Assembly: GCF_000960995.1 (NCBI RefSeq)
Contig: NZ_CP009435.1
Span: forward strand, 1,984,001-2,048,000
Length of the DNA: 64,000 nt
From: Burkholderia glumae LMG 2196 = ATCC 33617
GTDB lineage: Bacteria > Pseudomonadota > Gammaproteobacteria > Burkholderiales > Burkholderiaceae
Reading direction: 5' to 3'
A program made the position numbers and the translations under genes. This document shows, one piece after another, positions 42,603-51,685 of this stretch. Position 1 is the first letter of the stretch; each line of letters starts with the position of its first letter. The notes beneath the pieces are model-generated. The model was not told the DNA's origin. It was given only the letters and a program-made list of their open reading frames with translations, and ran no database searches.

Positions 42603-43802
42603 ATGATCATTACCTCGCTGCTCGACACCGATCTGTACAAGTTCACGATGATGCAGGTCGTCCTGCATCACTTTCCCGCCGCCAACGTCGAATACCGCTT
42701 TCGTTGCCGCACCCCGGACGTCGATCTCGTTCCCTACATCGACGAGATCCGCGACGAGGTGCGCGGGCTCTGCCAGCTGCGCTTCAACGACGCCGAACTC
42801 GACTATCTGCGGCAGATGCGGTTCATCAAGAGCGATTTCGTCGATTTCCTCGCGCTGTTCCACCTGAGCGAGAAATACATCGAAATCTCGCCCTCGCCGA
42901 AGGGCAACGGCGAGATCGACATCGCGATCCGCGGTCCCTGGCTGCACACGATCCTGTTCGAGATCCCGGTGCTGGCGATCGTCAACGAGGTCTATTTCCG
43001 CAACACGCAGAGCGAGCCCGACTACGGCGAGGGGCGCGGGCGGCTGCGCGAGAAGATGAAGCTGCTCGGCGCGCGGCCCGAGTTCGCCGACTGCAAGATC
43101 GCCGACTACGGCACGCGCCGCCGCTTCTCGAAGGTCTGGCACGAGGAGGTCGCGCTGACGCTGCGCGACGGGCTGGGCGAGCAGTTCGCGGGCACCAGCA
43201 ATGTCTATTACGCGATGCGGCACGGCATCACGCCGCTCGGCACCATGGCGCACGAGTATCTGCAGGCCTGTCAGGCGCTCGGCCCGCGGCTGCGCGATTC
43301 GCAGATCTACGGCCTCGAGATGTGGGCCAAGGAATATCGCGGCGATCTCGGCATCGCGCTGTCGGACGTCTACGGCATGGACGCGTTCCTGCGCGACTTC
43401 GACATGTACTTCTGCAAGCTGTTCGACGGCGCGCGCCACGATTCGGGCGACCCGTTCGAGTGGGGCGAGCGGATGATCCGCCATTACGAGGCCAACCGCT
43501 GCGACCCGCGCACCAAGGTGCTGGTGTTCTCCGACGCGCTCGACATCCCGAAGGTGCTGCAGCTCTACGAACGCTTCCGCGACCGCTGCAAGCTCGCGTT
43601 CGGAGTGGGCACGAACCTGACCAACGATCTCGGCTACCGGCCGCTGCAGATCGTCATCAAGATGGTCCGCTGCAACGGCCAGCCGGTCGCCAAGCTGTCC
43701 GACTCGCCGGGCAAGAGCATGTGCGACGACAAGGCCTATCTCGCCTACCTGCGCCAGGTGTTCGGCATCGCGCAGCCGGTCGAGGACGAGGCAGGAAAAT
43801 AA
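42603..43802 (+). CDS. pncB: Nicotinate phosphoribosyltransferase
   Basis: Salvages nicotinate to nicotinate mononucleotide for NAD synthesis, using ATP. The 399 residues start MIITSLLDTDLYKFTMMQVVLHHFP and include STSNV-like AGTSNVYYAMRHGITPLGTMAHEYLQA, where the histidine of GTMAHE matches the phosphorylated residue, and the phosphoribosyl site HDSGDPFEWGE. Divergent from fdxA. Confidence 0.95.
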   Translation: MIITSLLDTDLYKFTMMQVVLHHFPAANVEYRFRCRTPDVDLVPYIDEIRDEVRGLCQLRFNDAELDYLRQMRFIKSDFVDFLALFHLSEKYIEISPSPKGNGEIDIAIRGPWLHTILFEIPVLAIVNEVYFRNTQSEPDYGEGRGRLREKMKLLGARPEFADCKIADYGTRRRFSKVWHEEVALTLRDGLGEQFAGTSNVYYAMRHGITPLGTMAHEYLQACQALGPRLRDSQIYGLEMWAKEYRGDLGIALSDVYGMDAFLRDFDMYFCKLFDGARHDSGDPFEWGERMIRHYEANRCDPRTKVLVFSDALDIPKVLQLYERFRDRCKLAFGVGTNLTNDLGYRPLQIVIKMVRCNGQPVAKLSDSPGKSMCDDKAYLAYLRQVFGIAQPVEDEAGK

Positions 43803-43859
43803 GCGGCCGCCACGAGCGGCGCGCCGGGCCGCTCGGCCGGCCGCGTGCGGGGGCGCCGT

Positions 43860-43865
43860 TATAAT
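43860..43865 (+). promoter_or_regulatory. -10 element of the LutC-like gene
   Basis: TATAAT 44 bases before the ATG; no convincing -35. Confidence 0.45.
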
Positions 43866-43908
43866 CGAGCCCGATCGTTCGTTATCGTCACGCCCACGAG
43901 GACCGCTC

Positions 43909-44580
43909 ATGGATACGTCGGCTGCCCGCCGCAACATACTCGCGCGCATCCGCGCCGCGCAGGGACGCGCCACCGAGCCCGAAGCCCAGGAACGTGAGCA
44001 GGCCGCCGACTATCTCGCGCGCCATCCGGCCGGCCCGCGGCCGCCGATGCCGGCCGAGCCGGGCGCGCTGGCGGCGCGTTTCGCCGAGGAAGCCGCGCGC
44101 ATGTCCACCACCGTCGCGTTCGTCGAGACGCTCGACGCCGTGCCGGCCGAGGCCGCGCGCTATCTGCGCGAGCACGCGCTGCCGCCGCGGGCGATCGCCT
44201 GGCGCACGCTCGACGGCCTCGACTGGCAGGCGGCCGGACTGGAAGTCGTGCCGCGCAAGCCCGCCGACGGCGATCTGGTCGGCATCACCGGCTGCTTCTG
44301 CGCGACCGCCGAGACCGGTTCGCTCGTCTTGCTGTCCGGCCCGGATAGCTACGCGTCGGCCGCGCTGCTGCCCGAGACGCACATCGTGGTCGTGCCGGTC
44401 TCGCGGATCGTGGCCGGCCACGAGGACGCGTTCGCGCTGATCCGCGCGGAACGGGGCGAACTGCCGCGCGCGGTCAACCTGGTGTCGGGGCCCTCGCGCA
44501 CCGGCGATATCGAGCAGACCATCGTCCTCGGCGCGCACGGCCCGTATCGCGTTCACGCGATCCTCGTGCGCGGCGCATGA
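43909..44580 (+). CDS. LUD-domain protein (LutC/YkgG family)
   Basis: A 223-residue LUD-domain protein (GITGCFCATAETGSLVLLSGPDSYASAALLPETHIVVVPVSRIVAGHEDAFALI). LutC is normally the third subunit of the LutABC L-lactate oxidase, with iron-sulfur proteins LutA and LutB beside it, but those are absent here. Instead its stop overlaps the start of an antiporter gene (ATGA). The role is therefore uncertain. Confidence 0.87.
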   Translation: MDTSAARRNILARIRAAQGRATEPEAQEREQAADYLARHPAGPRPPMPAEPGALAARFAEEAARMSTTVAFVETLDAVPAEAARYLREHALPPRAIAWRTLDGLDWQAAGLEVVPRKPADGDLVGITGCFCATAETGSLVLLSGPDSYASAALLPETHIVVVPVSRIVAGHEDAFALIRAERGELPRAVNLVSGPSRTGDIEQTIVLGAHGPYRVHAILVRGA

Positions 44581-46184
44581 CGGCCGTCACGCGGCGCCAG
44601 GCCGCTTTCCGTTTGTCCGTTCCCGCCACGTTCTCCGCCGGCTCCACGCTCGCCGCCCCAGGTCGCGGCCGGCGGCGGCGCGCGCCCGGCCTGCCGGCCG
44701 TGCTCGCCGTGCTCGGCGCGCTCCTGCTCGGCGGCGCGCCCGCCACCGCCTCGGCCGCCGCGCTCGACGGCGCCACGCTGTCCGCGCTGTGGGGCATCCC
44801 GTTCGCCGGCATGCTGCTGTCGATCGCGCTGTGCCCGCTCGTCGCGCCGGCGTTCTGGCATCGGCATTTCGGCAAGATCGCGGCCGGCTGGGCCGGCGCC
44901 TTGCTCGTGCCGTTCGCGGTCGCGTTCGGCGCGGCGGCCGCGGGCGCCACGCTGGTTCACGCGCTGCTCGAGGAATACCTGCCGTTCATCGTGCTGCTGA
45001 CGGCGCTCTACACGGTGGCGGGCGGTATCTGCCTGCATGGCGCGCTGCGCGCCTCGCCCGCGCGCAATACCGCGCTGCTTGCGCTCGGTGCCGTGCTGGC
45101 GAGCGTGATGGGCACCACCGGTGCGGCGATGCTGCTGATCCGCCCGCTGCTGCGCGCGAACGCCGCCCGCCCGCGTGTCGTGCATGTCGTGGTGTTCTTC
45201 ATTTTTCTCGTCGCCAACGCGGGCGGCGCGCTCTCGCCGCTCGGCGACCCGCCGCTGTTCCTCGGCTTCCTGAACGGTGTCGATTTCTTCTGGACCACGA
45301 TCCACCTCGCGCTGCCCACGCTGTTCGTCTGCGCCGTGCTGCTGACCGTGTTCTACGTGCTCGACGCGTGGCGCTTTCGCCGCGACGGCGTGCTCGGGCG
45401 CGCGCTCGATCACGACGCGGACCCGCTCGACCACGAGGCCGGCGAGGCGCGGGCCGTCGCGTTCGGGCCCAACCGGCCGGGCGCCCAGCCGGCGGCCGGC
45501 ACCCGCCTGTGGCTCGAAGGCCGGATCAACTTCGTGCTGCTCGCAGCGATCGTCGCGCTGGTGCTGATGAGCGGGATCTGGAAGCCCGGTATCGAGTTCG
45601 AGGTGGCCGGCACCCACGTGGCGCTGCAGAACCTGGTGCGGGACCTCGCGCTGGTGGCGGTCGCGCTGCTGTCGCTCGCCCTCACGCCGCGCTCGGCGCG
45701 CGAGGGCAACGCGTTCGACTGGGCCCCGATCGAGGAGGTCGCGAAGCTGTTCGCCGGCATCTTCGTGACGATCGCGCCCGTCATCATGATCCTGCGCGCG
45801 GGCGCCGGCGGCGCGTTCGCGCCGATCGTCCGGCTCGTCACGGACGCGGGCGGCGAGCCGGTCGTGCCGATGCTGTTCTGGGCCACCGGGCTGCTGTCGT
45901 CGTTCCTCGACAACGCGCCGACCTACCTCGTATTCTTCAACCTCGCCGGCGGCGACGCGGCGAGCCTGATGACGACGGGCGCCGCAGCGCTCGCGGCGAT
46001 TTCGGCCGGCGCCGTGTTCATGGGCGCCAACAGCTACATCGGCAACGCGCCGAACTTCATGGTCAAGGCCATCGCCGAGGCGCGCGGCATCCGCATGCCG
46101 AGCTTTTTCGGCTATCTCGGCTGGTCGTTCGGCATCCTCTTGCCGGTGTTCGCACTGGCGACGTGGCTGTTCTTTTCCGCCTGA
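44577..46184 (+). CDS. Sodium:proton antiporter (NhaD/CitMHS-type)
   Basis: A 535-residue integral membrane protein. After a basic N-terminus come many hydrophobic segments with the ion-transporter motifs ASVMGTTGAAMLLIRPLLRAN, VFFIFLVANAGGALSPLGDPPLFLGFL and SSFLDNAPTYLVFFNLAGGDAASL. These match the NhaD-like Na+/H+ antiporter group of the IT superfamily. The start overlaps the LutC-like gene by four bases, which suggests a functional link. The transported ion is inferred from family only. Confidence 0.85.
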   Translation: MTAVTRRQAAFRLSVPATFSAGSTLAAPGRGRRRRAPGLPAVLAVLGALLLGGAPATASAAALDGATLSALWGIPFAGMLLSIALCPLVAPAFWHRHFGKIAAGWAGALLVPFAVAFGAAAAGATLVHALLEEYLPFIVLLTALYTVAGGICLHGALRASPARNTALLALGAVLASVMGTTGAAMLLIRPLLRANAARPRVVHVVVFFIFLVANAGGALSPLGDPPLFLGFLNGVDFFWTTIHLALPTLFVCAVLLTVFYVLDAWRFRRDGVLGRALDHDADPLDHEAGEARAVAFGPNRPGAQPAAGTRLWLEGRINFVLLAAIVALVLMSGIWKPGIEFEVAGTHVALQNLVRDLALVAVALLSLALTPRSAREGNAFDWAPIEEVAKLFAGIFVTIAPVIMILRAGAGGAFAPIVRLVTDAGGEPVVPMLFWATGLLSSFLDNAPTYLVFFNLAGGDAASLMTTGAAALAAISAGAVFMGANSYIGNAPNFMVKAIAEARGIRMPSFFGYLGWSFGILLPVFALATWLFFSA

Positions 46185-46217
46185 ACGGGCGGGTTTCGGC
46201 AGGTGTGGGCTGCGTGC

Positions 46218-46260
46218 CGCGGCCCGGTGGGGCCGCGAGGCGCCGTCCCACCGGGCCGCG
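46218..46260. other. Strong 14-bp-stem hairpin between two genes
   Basis: GCGGCCCGGTGGG at 46219-46231 pairs perfectly with CCCACCGGGCCGC at 46247-46259 (one further C-G pair outside), with a 15-base loop. It lies between the antiporter and the hydroxyacid dehydrogenase genes and has no T run, so it is not a typical terminator. It may stabilise or process the transcript. Confidence 0.6.
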
Positions 46261-46281
46261 CACGCTCGACGGAGACGGCTT

Positions 46282-47271
46282 ATGCAGAAAATCCTGGTGG
46301 CGCGTGCGATCTTTCCGGACGTGATCGAGCGCCTGAGGCAGTATTTCGACGTGGACTGGAACGACGGCGACGCGCTCGCGCCCGACGCGCTTCATGCGCG
46401 CCTCGCCGACAAGGACGGCGCGCTCACCGCGGGCGACCCGATCGGCGCGGCGGCGCTCGCGGCGGCGCCGAAGCTGCGTGCGGTCGCGAACATGGCGGTC
46501 GGCTACAACAACTTCGACATGGCGGCGTTCGACGCCGCCAACGTGCTCGCCACCAACACGCCGGACGTGCTGAACGAGACCACCGCCGATTTCGGCTGGG
46601 CGCTGATGATGGCCGCCGCGCGGCGCATCGCCGAGTCGGAACACTGGCTGCGCGCGGGCCGCTGGCAGAAATGGTCGTTCGACAGCTTTCTCGGCGCCGA
46701 CCTCCACGGCACGACGCTCGGCGTGATCGGCATGGGCCGCATCGGCCAGGCGATCGCGCGCCGCGCGCGCGGCTTCAACATGCGCGTCGTCTATCACAAC
46801 CGCTCGCGCGTGGCGGCCGGCATCGAGGCCGAGCTGAACGCCGAATATCTGTCGAAGGAAGCCCTGCTGCGGCAGGCCGACCACGTGGTGCTGGTGCTGC
46901 CCTACACGAAGGAGAGCCACCATACGATCGGCGCGGCCGAGCTCGCGCTGATGAAGCCCAGCGCGACGCTGACCAACATCGCGCGCGGCGGCATCGTCGA
47001 CGACGCGGCGCTGGCCGCCGCGCTGCGCGAGCGCCGCATCGCGGCGGCCGGGCTCGACGTGTTCGAGGGCGAGCCGAGCGTGCTGCCGGCGCTGCTGGAG
47101 GTGCCCAACGTCGTGCTCACGCCGCATATCGCGAGCGCGAGCGAGGCCACGCGTCGCGCGATGGCCAACCTCGCCGCCGACAATCTGATCGCGGCGCTTG
47201 GCGAAGGCCCGCGCGCCGGCCGGCCGCCGAACCCGATCAATCCCGACGTGCTCGGCAGGGCGCGCGCATGA
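46282..47271 (+). CDS. 2-hydroxyacid dehydrogenase (GhrB/glyoxylate-hydroxypyruvate reductase type)
   Basis: NAD(P)H-dependent reductase of 2-keto acids such as glyoxylate or hydroxypyruvate. The 329 residues have VANMAVGYNNFDM, the Rossmann loop GVIGMGRIGQAIARRARGF, NIARGGIVDDAALAAAL, and PHIASASEATRR (catalytic Arg, Glu and His). Sequence is closest to the D-glycerate dehydrogenase / GhrB group. Its stop overlaps the rmuC start (ATGA). Confidence 0.9.
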   Translation: MQKILVARAIFPDVIERLRQYFDVDWNDGDALAPDALHARLADKDGALTAGDPIGAAALAAAPKLRAVANMAVGYNNFDMAAFDAANVLATNTPDVLNETTADFGWALMMAAARRIAESEHWLRAGRWQKWSFDSFLGADLHGTTLGVIGMGRIGQAIARRARGFNMRVVYHNRSRVAAGIEAELNAEYLSKEALLRQADHVVLVLPYTKESHHTIGAAELALMKPSATLTNIARGGIVDDAALAAALRERRIAAAGLDVFEGEPSVLPALLEVPNVVLTPHIASASEATRRAMANLAADNLIAALGEGPRAGRPPNPINPDVLGRARA

Positions 47272-48737
47272 CGCCGTGGCTGCTCGGCGCGGTCGCGCTG
47301 CTCGCGGCCGCGCTCGCGATCGCGCTGGGGGTGATCTGGCGCGGCGCGAGCCATGCCGGTGACGGCATCGGCTGGCTCGGCGAGCGGCTCGACGAGGCGC
47401 AGGATGCCCAAGCGCAGGCGCTCGAGCGGCTCGAACGCGCGCTGCGCGACGAGTTCGCGGCGGGCTCGCGCGGCGCGCGCACCGAGCTCACCGGCAGCTT
47501 CACGCAGTTGCAGCAGATGCTGGCCGCGCAGTTGACCAGCGTGGCCACCGTGCAGAACCAGCAGATCGACGGTTTCGCGCAGCAGCTCGCGAAGCTGGTG
47601 GCCACCCATCACCAGCAGTTCGACGCGATGCGCGATGGACTGCACCAGCAGGCCCAGCTCGCGCGCGACGAGCAGGGCGCGGCGCTACGCCATTTCGGCG
47701 CGGTGCTGAGCCAGCAGCTCGCGCAGCTCAGCGAAGCGAACGACCGCCGCATGGGCGAGGTGCGCGCGACGCTCGAGCAGCGCCTGAAGGACATCGAGGC
47801 GAACAACGCCGCGAAGCTCGACGAGATGCGCCGCACCGTCGACGAGAAGCTGCACGCGACGCTCGAGCAGCGGCTCGGCGAATCGTTCCGCCTCGTGTCG
47901 GAGCGGCTCGAACAGGTGCATCGCGGGCTCGGCGAGATGCAGACGCTGGCGGCCGGCGTCGGCGATCTGAAGAAGGTGCTGACCAACGTGAAGACGCGCG
48001 GCACCTGGGGCGAGGTGCAGCTCGAGGCGCTGCTCGAGCAGATGCTGACGCCGGACCAGTACGCGAAGAACGTCGCGACGGTGCCCAAGAGCAGCGAGCG
48101 CGTCGAGTTCGCGATTCGGCTGCCGGGCCGGCAGGCCGACGCGCAGCCGGTCTGGCTGCCGGTCGATGCGAAGTTTCCGCGCGAGGATTACGAACGGCTC
48201 ATCGATGCGCAGGAGCGCGCCGACGCGGCCGGCGTCGAGGAAGCGGCGCGTGCGCTGGAGGCCCGCGTGCGCGCCGAGGCGAAAACGATCGCCGAGAAGT
48301 ACGTGGCGCCGCCGCACACCACCGATTTCGCGCTGCTGTTCCTGCCCACCGAGGGGCTCTATGCCGAGATCCTGCGGCGCCCCGGGCTCACCGATCTGCT
48401 GCAGCGCGACTATCGCGTCACGGTGGCCGGTCCCACCACGCTCACGGCGCTGCTCAACAGCCTGCAGATGGGTTTCCGCACGCTCGCGATCGAACGCCGT
48501 TCGAGCGAGGTCTGGCAGGTGCTCGGCGCGGTGAAGACCGAGTTCGGCAAGTTCGGCGAGGTGCTCGCGCGCACCAAGTCGCAGCTGGAGACGGTGACGC
48601 GCTCGATCGAGGCGGCCGAGCAGCGCACGCGCGTGATGAATCGCAAGCTCAAGGCAGTCGAGGCGCTGCCCGGCGACGATGCGGCCGGTCTGCTCGGCGG
48701 CGCGGCCGGCCCGGCGGCCGACGGCGAGGACGGCTGA
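47268..48737 (+). CDS. rmuC: DNA recombination protein RmuC
   Basis: Limits inversion at short inverted repeats in E. coli. The 489-residue protein has an N-terminal membrane anchor (MTPWLLGAVALLAAALAIALGVIW), a long coiled coil (about 30-230) and the RmuC nuclease-like domain (KTRGTWGEVQLEALLEQMLTPDQYAKNVAT, DAKFPREDYERL, DFALLFLPTEGLYAEI). The longer upstream frame is the antisense shadow of the dehydrogenase gene; the ATG at 47268 is coupled to its stop. Confidence 0.93.
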   Translation: MTPWLLGAVALLAAALAIALGVIWRGASHAGDGIGWLGERLDEAQDAQAQALERLERALRDEFAAGSRGARTELTGSFTQLQQMLAAQLTSVATVQNQQIDGFAQQLAKLVATHHQQFDAMRDGLHQQAQLARDEQGAALRHFGAVLSQQLAQLSEANDRRMGEVRATLEQRLKDIEANNAAKLDEMRRTVDEKLHATLEQRLGESFRLVSERLEQVHRGLGEMQTLAAGVGDLKKVLTNVKTRGTWGEVQLEALLEQMLTPDQYAKNVATVPKSSERVEFAIRLPGRQADAQPVWLPVDAKFPREDYERLIDAQERADAAGVEEAARALEARVRAEAKTIAEKYVAPPHTTDFALLFLPTEGLYAEILRRPGLTDLLQRDYRVTVAGPTTLTALLNSLQMGFRTLAIERRSSEVWQVLGAVKTEFGKFGEVLARTKSQLETVTRSIEAAEQRTRVMNRKLKAVEALPGDDAAGLLGGAAGPAADGEDG

Positions 48738-48839
48738 GCGCATGGTGTCTGCCTGCCGGTGCCGGCGTGCCGGCTCCGGCGGCGCGCGAACGGCGAGGGC
48801 GGGGGCTGGGGGACGGCGCCCGCCGTTCGTTTCAAAGGT

Positions 48840-49334
48840 TCAGTCGGCGTCGCGCAGGGGTTGCGCGAGCGCGTCGAGCGCATCGCCCGTCACGCGCACC
48901 ACGCGCCAGTCGGGCAGCACCACCGCGCCCATCCGTTCGTAGAATTCGATCGCCTGGCGATTCCAGTCGAGCACGGTCCACTCGAAGCGGCCGCAGCCGC
49001 GTTCGACCGCGAGCGCCGCAACCGCGCGCAGCAGCCGCGTGCCGAGCCCGGTGCCGCGGCACGTCGGCTTCACGTAGAGATCCTCCAGATAGAGGCCGCG
49101 CTTGCCGACGAAGGTCGAGTAGTTCTGGAAGTAGAGCGCATAGCCGATCAGGTCGCCCTCTTGCGTGGCCACCAGCGCGCCGGCGGCCGGATTTGGCCCG
49201 AACAGGGCATCGGCCAGATCGGCCTCGGTCGCGACGAACAGATGCGTCAGCGCCTCGAATTCGGCGAGTTCGCGGGTCAGCGCGATGAGTGCCGCGACGT
49301 CGCTCGGGGCTGCGTCGCGGATCTCGAATTTCAT
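48840..49334 (-). CDS. GNAT-family N-acetyltransferase
   Basis: A 164-residue GNAT enzyme: FEIRDAAPSDVAALIALTRELAEFE, LIGYALYFQNYSTFVGKRGLYLEDLYVKPTCRGTGLGTRLLRAVAALA (acetyl-CoA loop), and WNRQAIEFYERMGA. The YLEDLYV/FEWTVLDWN pattern fits the diamine (spermidine-type) acetyltransferase subgroup, but the acceptor is not certain. Its start overlaps the stop of the small membrane protein gene. Confidence 0.88.
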   Translation of the reverse strand: MKFEIRDAAPSDVAALIALTRELAEFEALTHLFVATEADLADALFGPNPAAGALVATQEGDLIGYALYFQNYSTFVGKRGLYLEDLYVKPTCRGTGLGTRLLRAVAALAVERGCGRFEWTVLDWNRQAIEFYERMGAVVLPDWRVVRVTGDALDALAQPLRDAD

Positions 49335-49606
49335 GCCTCCTCCGGCACGTCCGACAGCACGATCTCGATGCCGCCGAAGCGCGACGCGACCCAGTTGTAG
49401 GCATGGCAGGCGATCCACAGCAGCACGAAGCCGATGATCGCGTTCAGCAGCAGCGCGCTGAAGATGGTGCTCAGCTCGACCGAGCCGTAGCGCACGAACG
49501 CGACGACGATGCCGAGCAGCACGATCGGCACGCTGAAGGTCAGGTAGACGAGGATCAGTGCCTTGGCCGTCTGTCCCGCCGCGATCGAGGAGATTTGCTT
49601 TTTCAT
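49331..49606 (-). CDS. Small membrane protein, 91 residues
   Basis: Two hydrophobic segments (about 16-38 LILVYLTFSVPIVLLGIVVAFV and 48-70 FSALLLNAIIGFVLLWIACHAY) and a short Asp/Glu-rich end. No family recognised; its stop overlaps the start of the GNAT gene (ATGA), so the two are probably coupled. The ATG at 49606 is preceded by GGGGCAATTCGATC, a weak ribosome site. Confidence 0.78.
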   Translation of the reverse strand: MKKQISSIAAGQTAKALILVYLTFSVPIVLLGIVVAFVRYGSVELSTIFSALLLNAIIGFVLLWIACHAYNWVASRFGGIEIVLSDVPEEA

Positions 49607-49644
49607 GATCGAATTGCCCCGTAAGTGCTGAAAATAATTGTTGC

Positions 49645-50910
49645 TCAGAGTGCGCCGGCGAATGGCAGGATCTCGACGCTGTCGCCGGCCTCGACGCGGG
49701 CGAGGCCGGCGCCCACGACGATGAAGCAGTTCGCGTCGCTGAGGCCCTTCAGCGACGCCGAACTCTGCGAGCCCGCCGGCGCGACGCGCCACGCGCCGTC
49801 CGGCTCGCGGCTAGCCACGCCGCGCAGGAAATCGGTGCGGCCCGCGCGCGTGTCGATCGCCGCGCTGGTGCGGGCCGGATAGCGCGGCGCCGGCTCGGCC
49901 CGCGCGCCCATCATGGCGAGCAGCGCGTCGCGCACGATTACCTGGAACGTCGCGGCCACCGCCACCGGGTTGCCCGGCAGCCCGAAGAACAGCGCCGCGC
50001 GCGCGCCCGGCTCGGGCGGCGCGAAGCGCCCGCAGGCGAGCGGCCGGCCGGGCCGCATCGCGAGGTTCGCGAAGCGGATCTCGCCGAGGCGGCCGAGCAG
50101 TCCGCGCGTGAAATCGGCGTCGCCCACCGACACGCCGCCGGAGGTGATCACCACGTCGGCGCGCATGGCCGCCTCGCGCAGCGCCGCCTCGAGCGCGGCG
50201 GGATCGTCGCGGACGATCCCGCCGTCCAGCACGTCGACGCCGAGCGCCGCGAGCATCCCGTACAGCGTCGCGCGGTTGCTGTCGTAACGGCCGCCGGCAC
50301 CGAGCGGCTCGCCCGGCGCGCGCAGCTCGTCGCCCGTCGACAGGCACGCCACGCGCAGCCGGCGCCGCACTTCGATGTGGCCGATGCCGAGCGAGGCGAG
50401 CAGGCCGAGATCGGCGGGCCGCACGATCCTGCCCGCTTCCAGGACGATCGCGCCGCGTGCGAGATCCTCCCCGGCGCGGCGGCAGTTCGCGCCGGGCGTG
50501 ACCGCGTTCGCCGCGAAGCGCACCAGCGTGTCGGTCGCGTTTGTGCGCTCCTGTGCGATCACGGTGTCGCTGCCGGCGGGCAGCGGCGCACCCGTCATGA
50601 TCCGGATGCAGGCGCCGGGCGGCAGGGGGCCCGCGTGGGGATGGCCGGCCAGCGCGATGCCGGCGACCGGCAGGGCGAGTTCGGCGCCTGCCGCGTGCGC
50701 GAGCGCGGCGCCGGCGAACGCGTAGCCGTCCATGGCGGCGTTGTCGTAGGCGGGCACGTCGAGCGGTGAGGTGACGGCGTCGGCGAGCACGCGGCCGAGC
50801 GCGTCGTGCAGCGCGACGCGCTCCGTTTCCGCGACCGGCACGATCGCTTGCAGCGCAAGCATGCGCGCGGCTTCGACGGACAGGGTTTCGGGCGACGGTG
50901 GCGTGGTCAT
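49645..50910 (-). CDS. moeA: Molybdopterin molybdotransferase
   Basis: Inserts molybdate into adenylated molybdopterin. The 421 residues have DVPAYDNAAMDGYAF, IRIMTGAPLPAGSDTVIAQE, STGDELRAPG, and the catalytic TSGGVSVGDADFTRGLL, with FGLPGNPVAVAATFQ near the end. Probably in one unit with mobA and moaA just upstream on the same strand. Confidence 0.95.
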   Translation of the reverse strand: MTTPPSPETLSVEAARMLALQAIVPVAETERVALHDALGRVLADAVTSPLDVPAYDNAAMDGYAFAGAALAHAAGAELALPVAGIALAGHPHAGPLPPGACIRIMTGAPLPAGSDTVIAQERTNATDTLVRFAANAVTPGANCRRAGEDLARGAIVLEAGRIVRPADLGLLASLGIGHIEVRRRLRVACLSTGDELRAPGEPLGAGGRYDSNRATLYGMLAALGVDVLDGGIVRDDPAALEAALREAAMRADVVITSGGVSVGDADFTRGLLGRLGEIRFANLAMRPGRPLACGRFAPPEPGARAALFFGLPGNPVAVAATFQVIVRDALLAMMGARAEPAPRYPARTSAAIDTRAGRTDFLRGVASREPDGAWRVAPAGSQSSASLKGLSDANCFIVVGAGLARVEAGDSVEILPFAGAL

Positions 50911-51028
50911 GGCTGAAGGAGCGCCGCAAGGCTGGGATCGGGTTCACGCCGGCAGGCGGCAGCAGCGTGCCGCAGCGGCAGGACGCGCCGACGGAGGCGG
51001 GCGGCGGCGGGTGAGGCGCGGGCCGCTG

Positions 51029-51670
51029 TCAGTCGCGTTCGAGGCGTGTCAATTCCTGCAAAGAGTTGGCATTGTAAAACGCGTGCTCGTCGTCAAATGG
51101 CACTTCGATGGTCGTGTGGCGTGCGTACCACGCGCGCACGCGGCGCTCGCCGGCCGCCAGTGCGGCCTCGAGATCGTCGGCGAGCGCGACGGGGACCAGC
51201 GCGAAGGTCGGCTGCGGATGCGCGCGGCCGTCGGCGGCCACGCTGACTGCCATCGCGATCGCGGCGCGGTCCGCTCCGCGCGCGGCCAGCAGGCGCGCGG
51301 CCAGATCGTCCGGCAGATCGGGCGTGTCGCACGGCGCGCTCAGCACCAGCGGCGTGGCAGCCGCGCGCAGGCCCGCCAGCAGGCCGGCCAGCGGTCCCGC
51401 GAAGCCGGGCGTCGCGTCGGCCACGACCCGCGCGCCGTAGGGGCGGCCCAGCGCCGCGTAGGTGTCCGGGTTGCGGTTCGCGCTGATCACGATCGCCGCG
51501 ACCTGCGGCGCGAGCCGGCGCAGCACGTGCAGCGCGAGCGGCTCGCCGCGCAGCGGCTGCAGCCCCTTGTCGACGCCGCCCATGCGCGAACCCCGGCCGC
51601 CGGCCAGCAGCAGGCCGGTCAACTGGCGGGTGGCGTCACCGGGCAAGGGCGCGGGTGCGATCATGGACAT
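51029..51670 (-). CDS. mobA: Molybdenum cofactor guanylyltransferase
   Basis: Attaches GMP to molybdenum cofactor to form the bis-MGD used by DMSO-reductase-family enzymes. The 213 residues carry LLLAGGRGSRMGGVDKGLQPLRG (nucleotide loop) and PLVLSAPCDTPDLPDDL. moaA ends 15 bases upstream and moeA begins 118 bases downstream. Confidence 0.93.
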   Translation of the reverse strand: MSMIAPAPLPGDATRQLTGLLLAGGRGSRMGGVDKGLQPLRGEPLALHVLRRLAPQVAAIVISANRNPDTYAALGRPYGARVVADATPGFAGPLAGLLAGLRAAATPLVLSAPCDTPDLPDDLAARLLAARGADRAAIAMAVSVAADGRAHPQPTFALVPVALADDLEAALAAGERRVRAWYARHTTIEVPFDDEHAFYNANSLQELTRLERD

Positions 51671-51685
51671 CGGGGGCGGCGGCGC

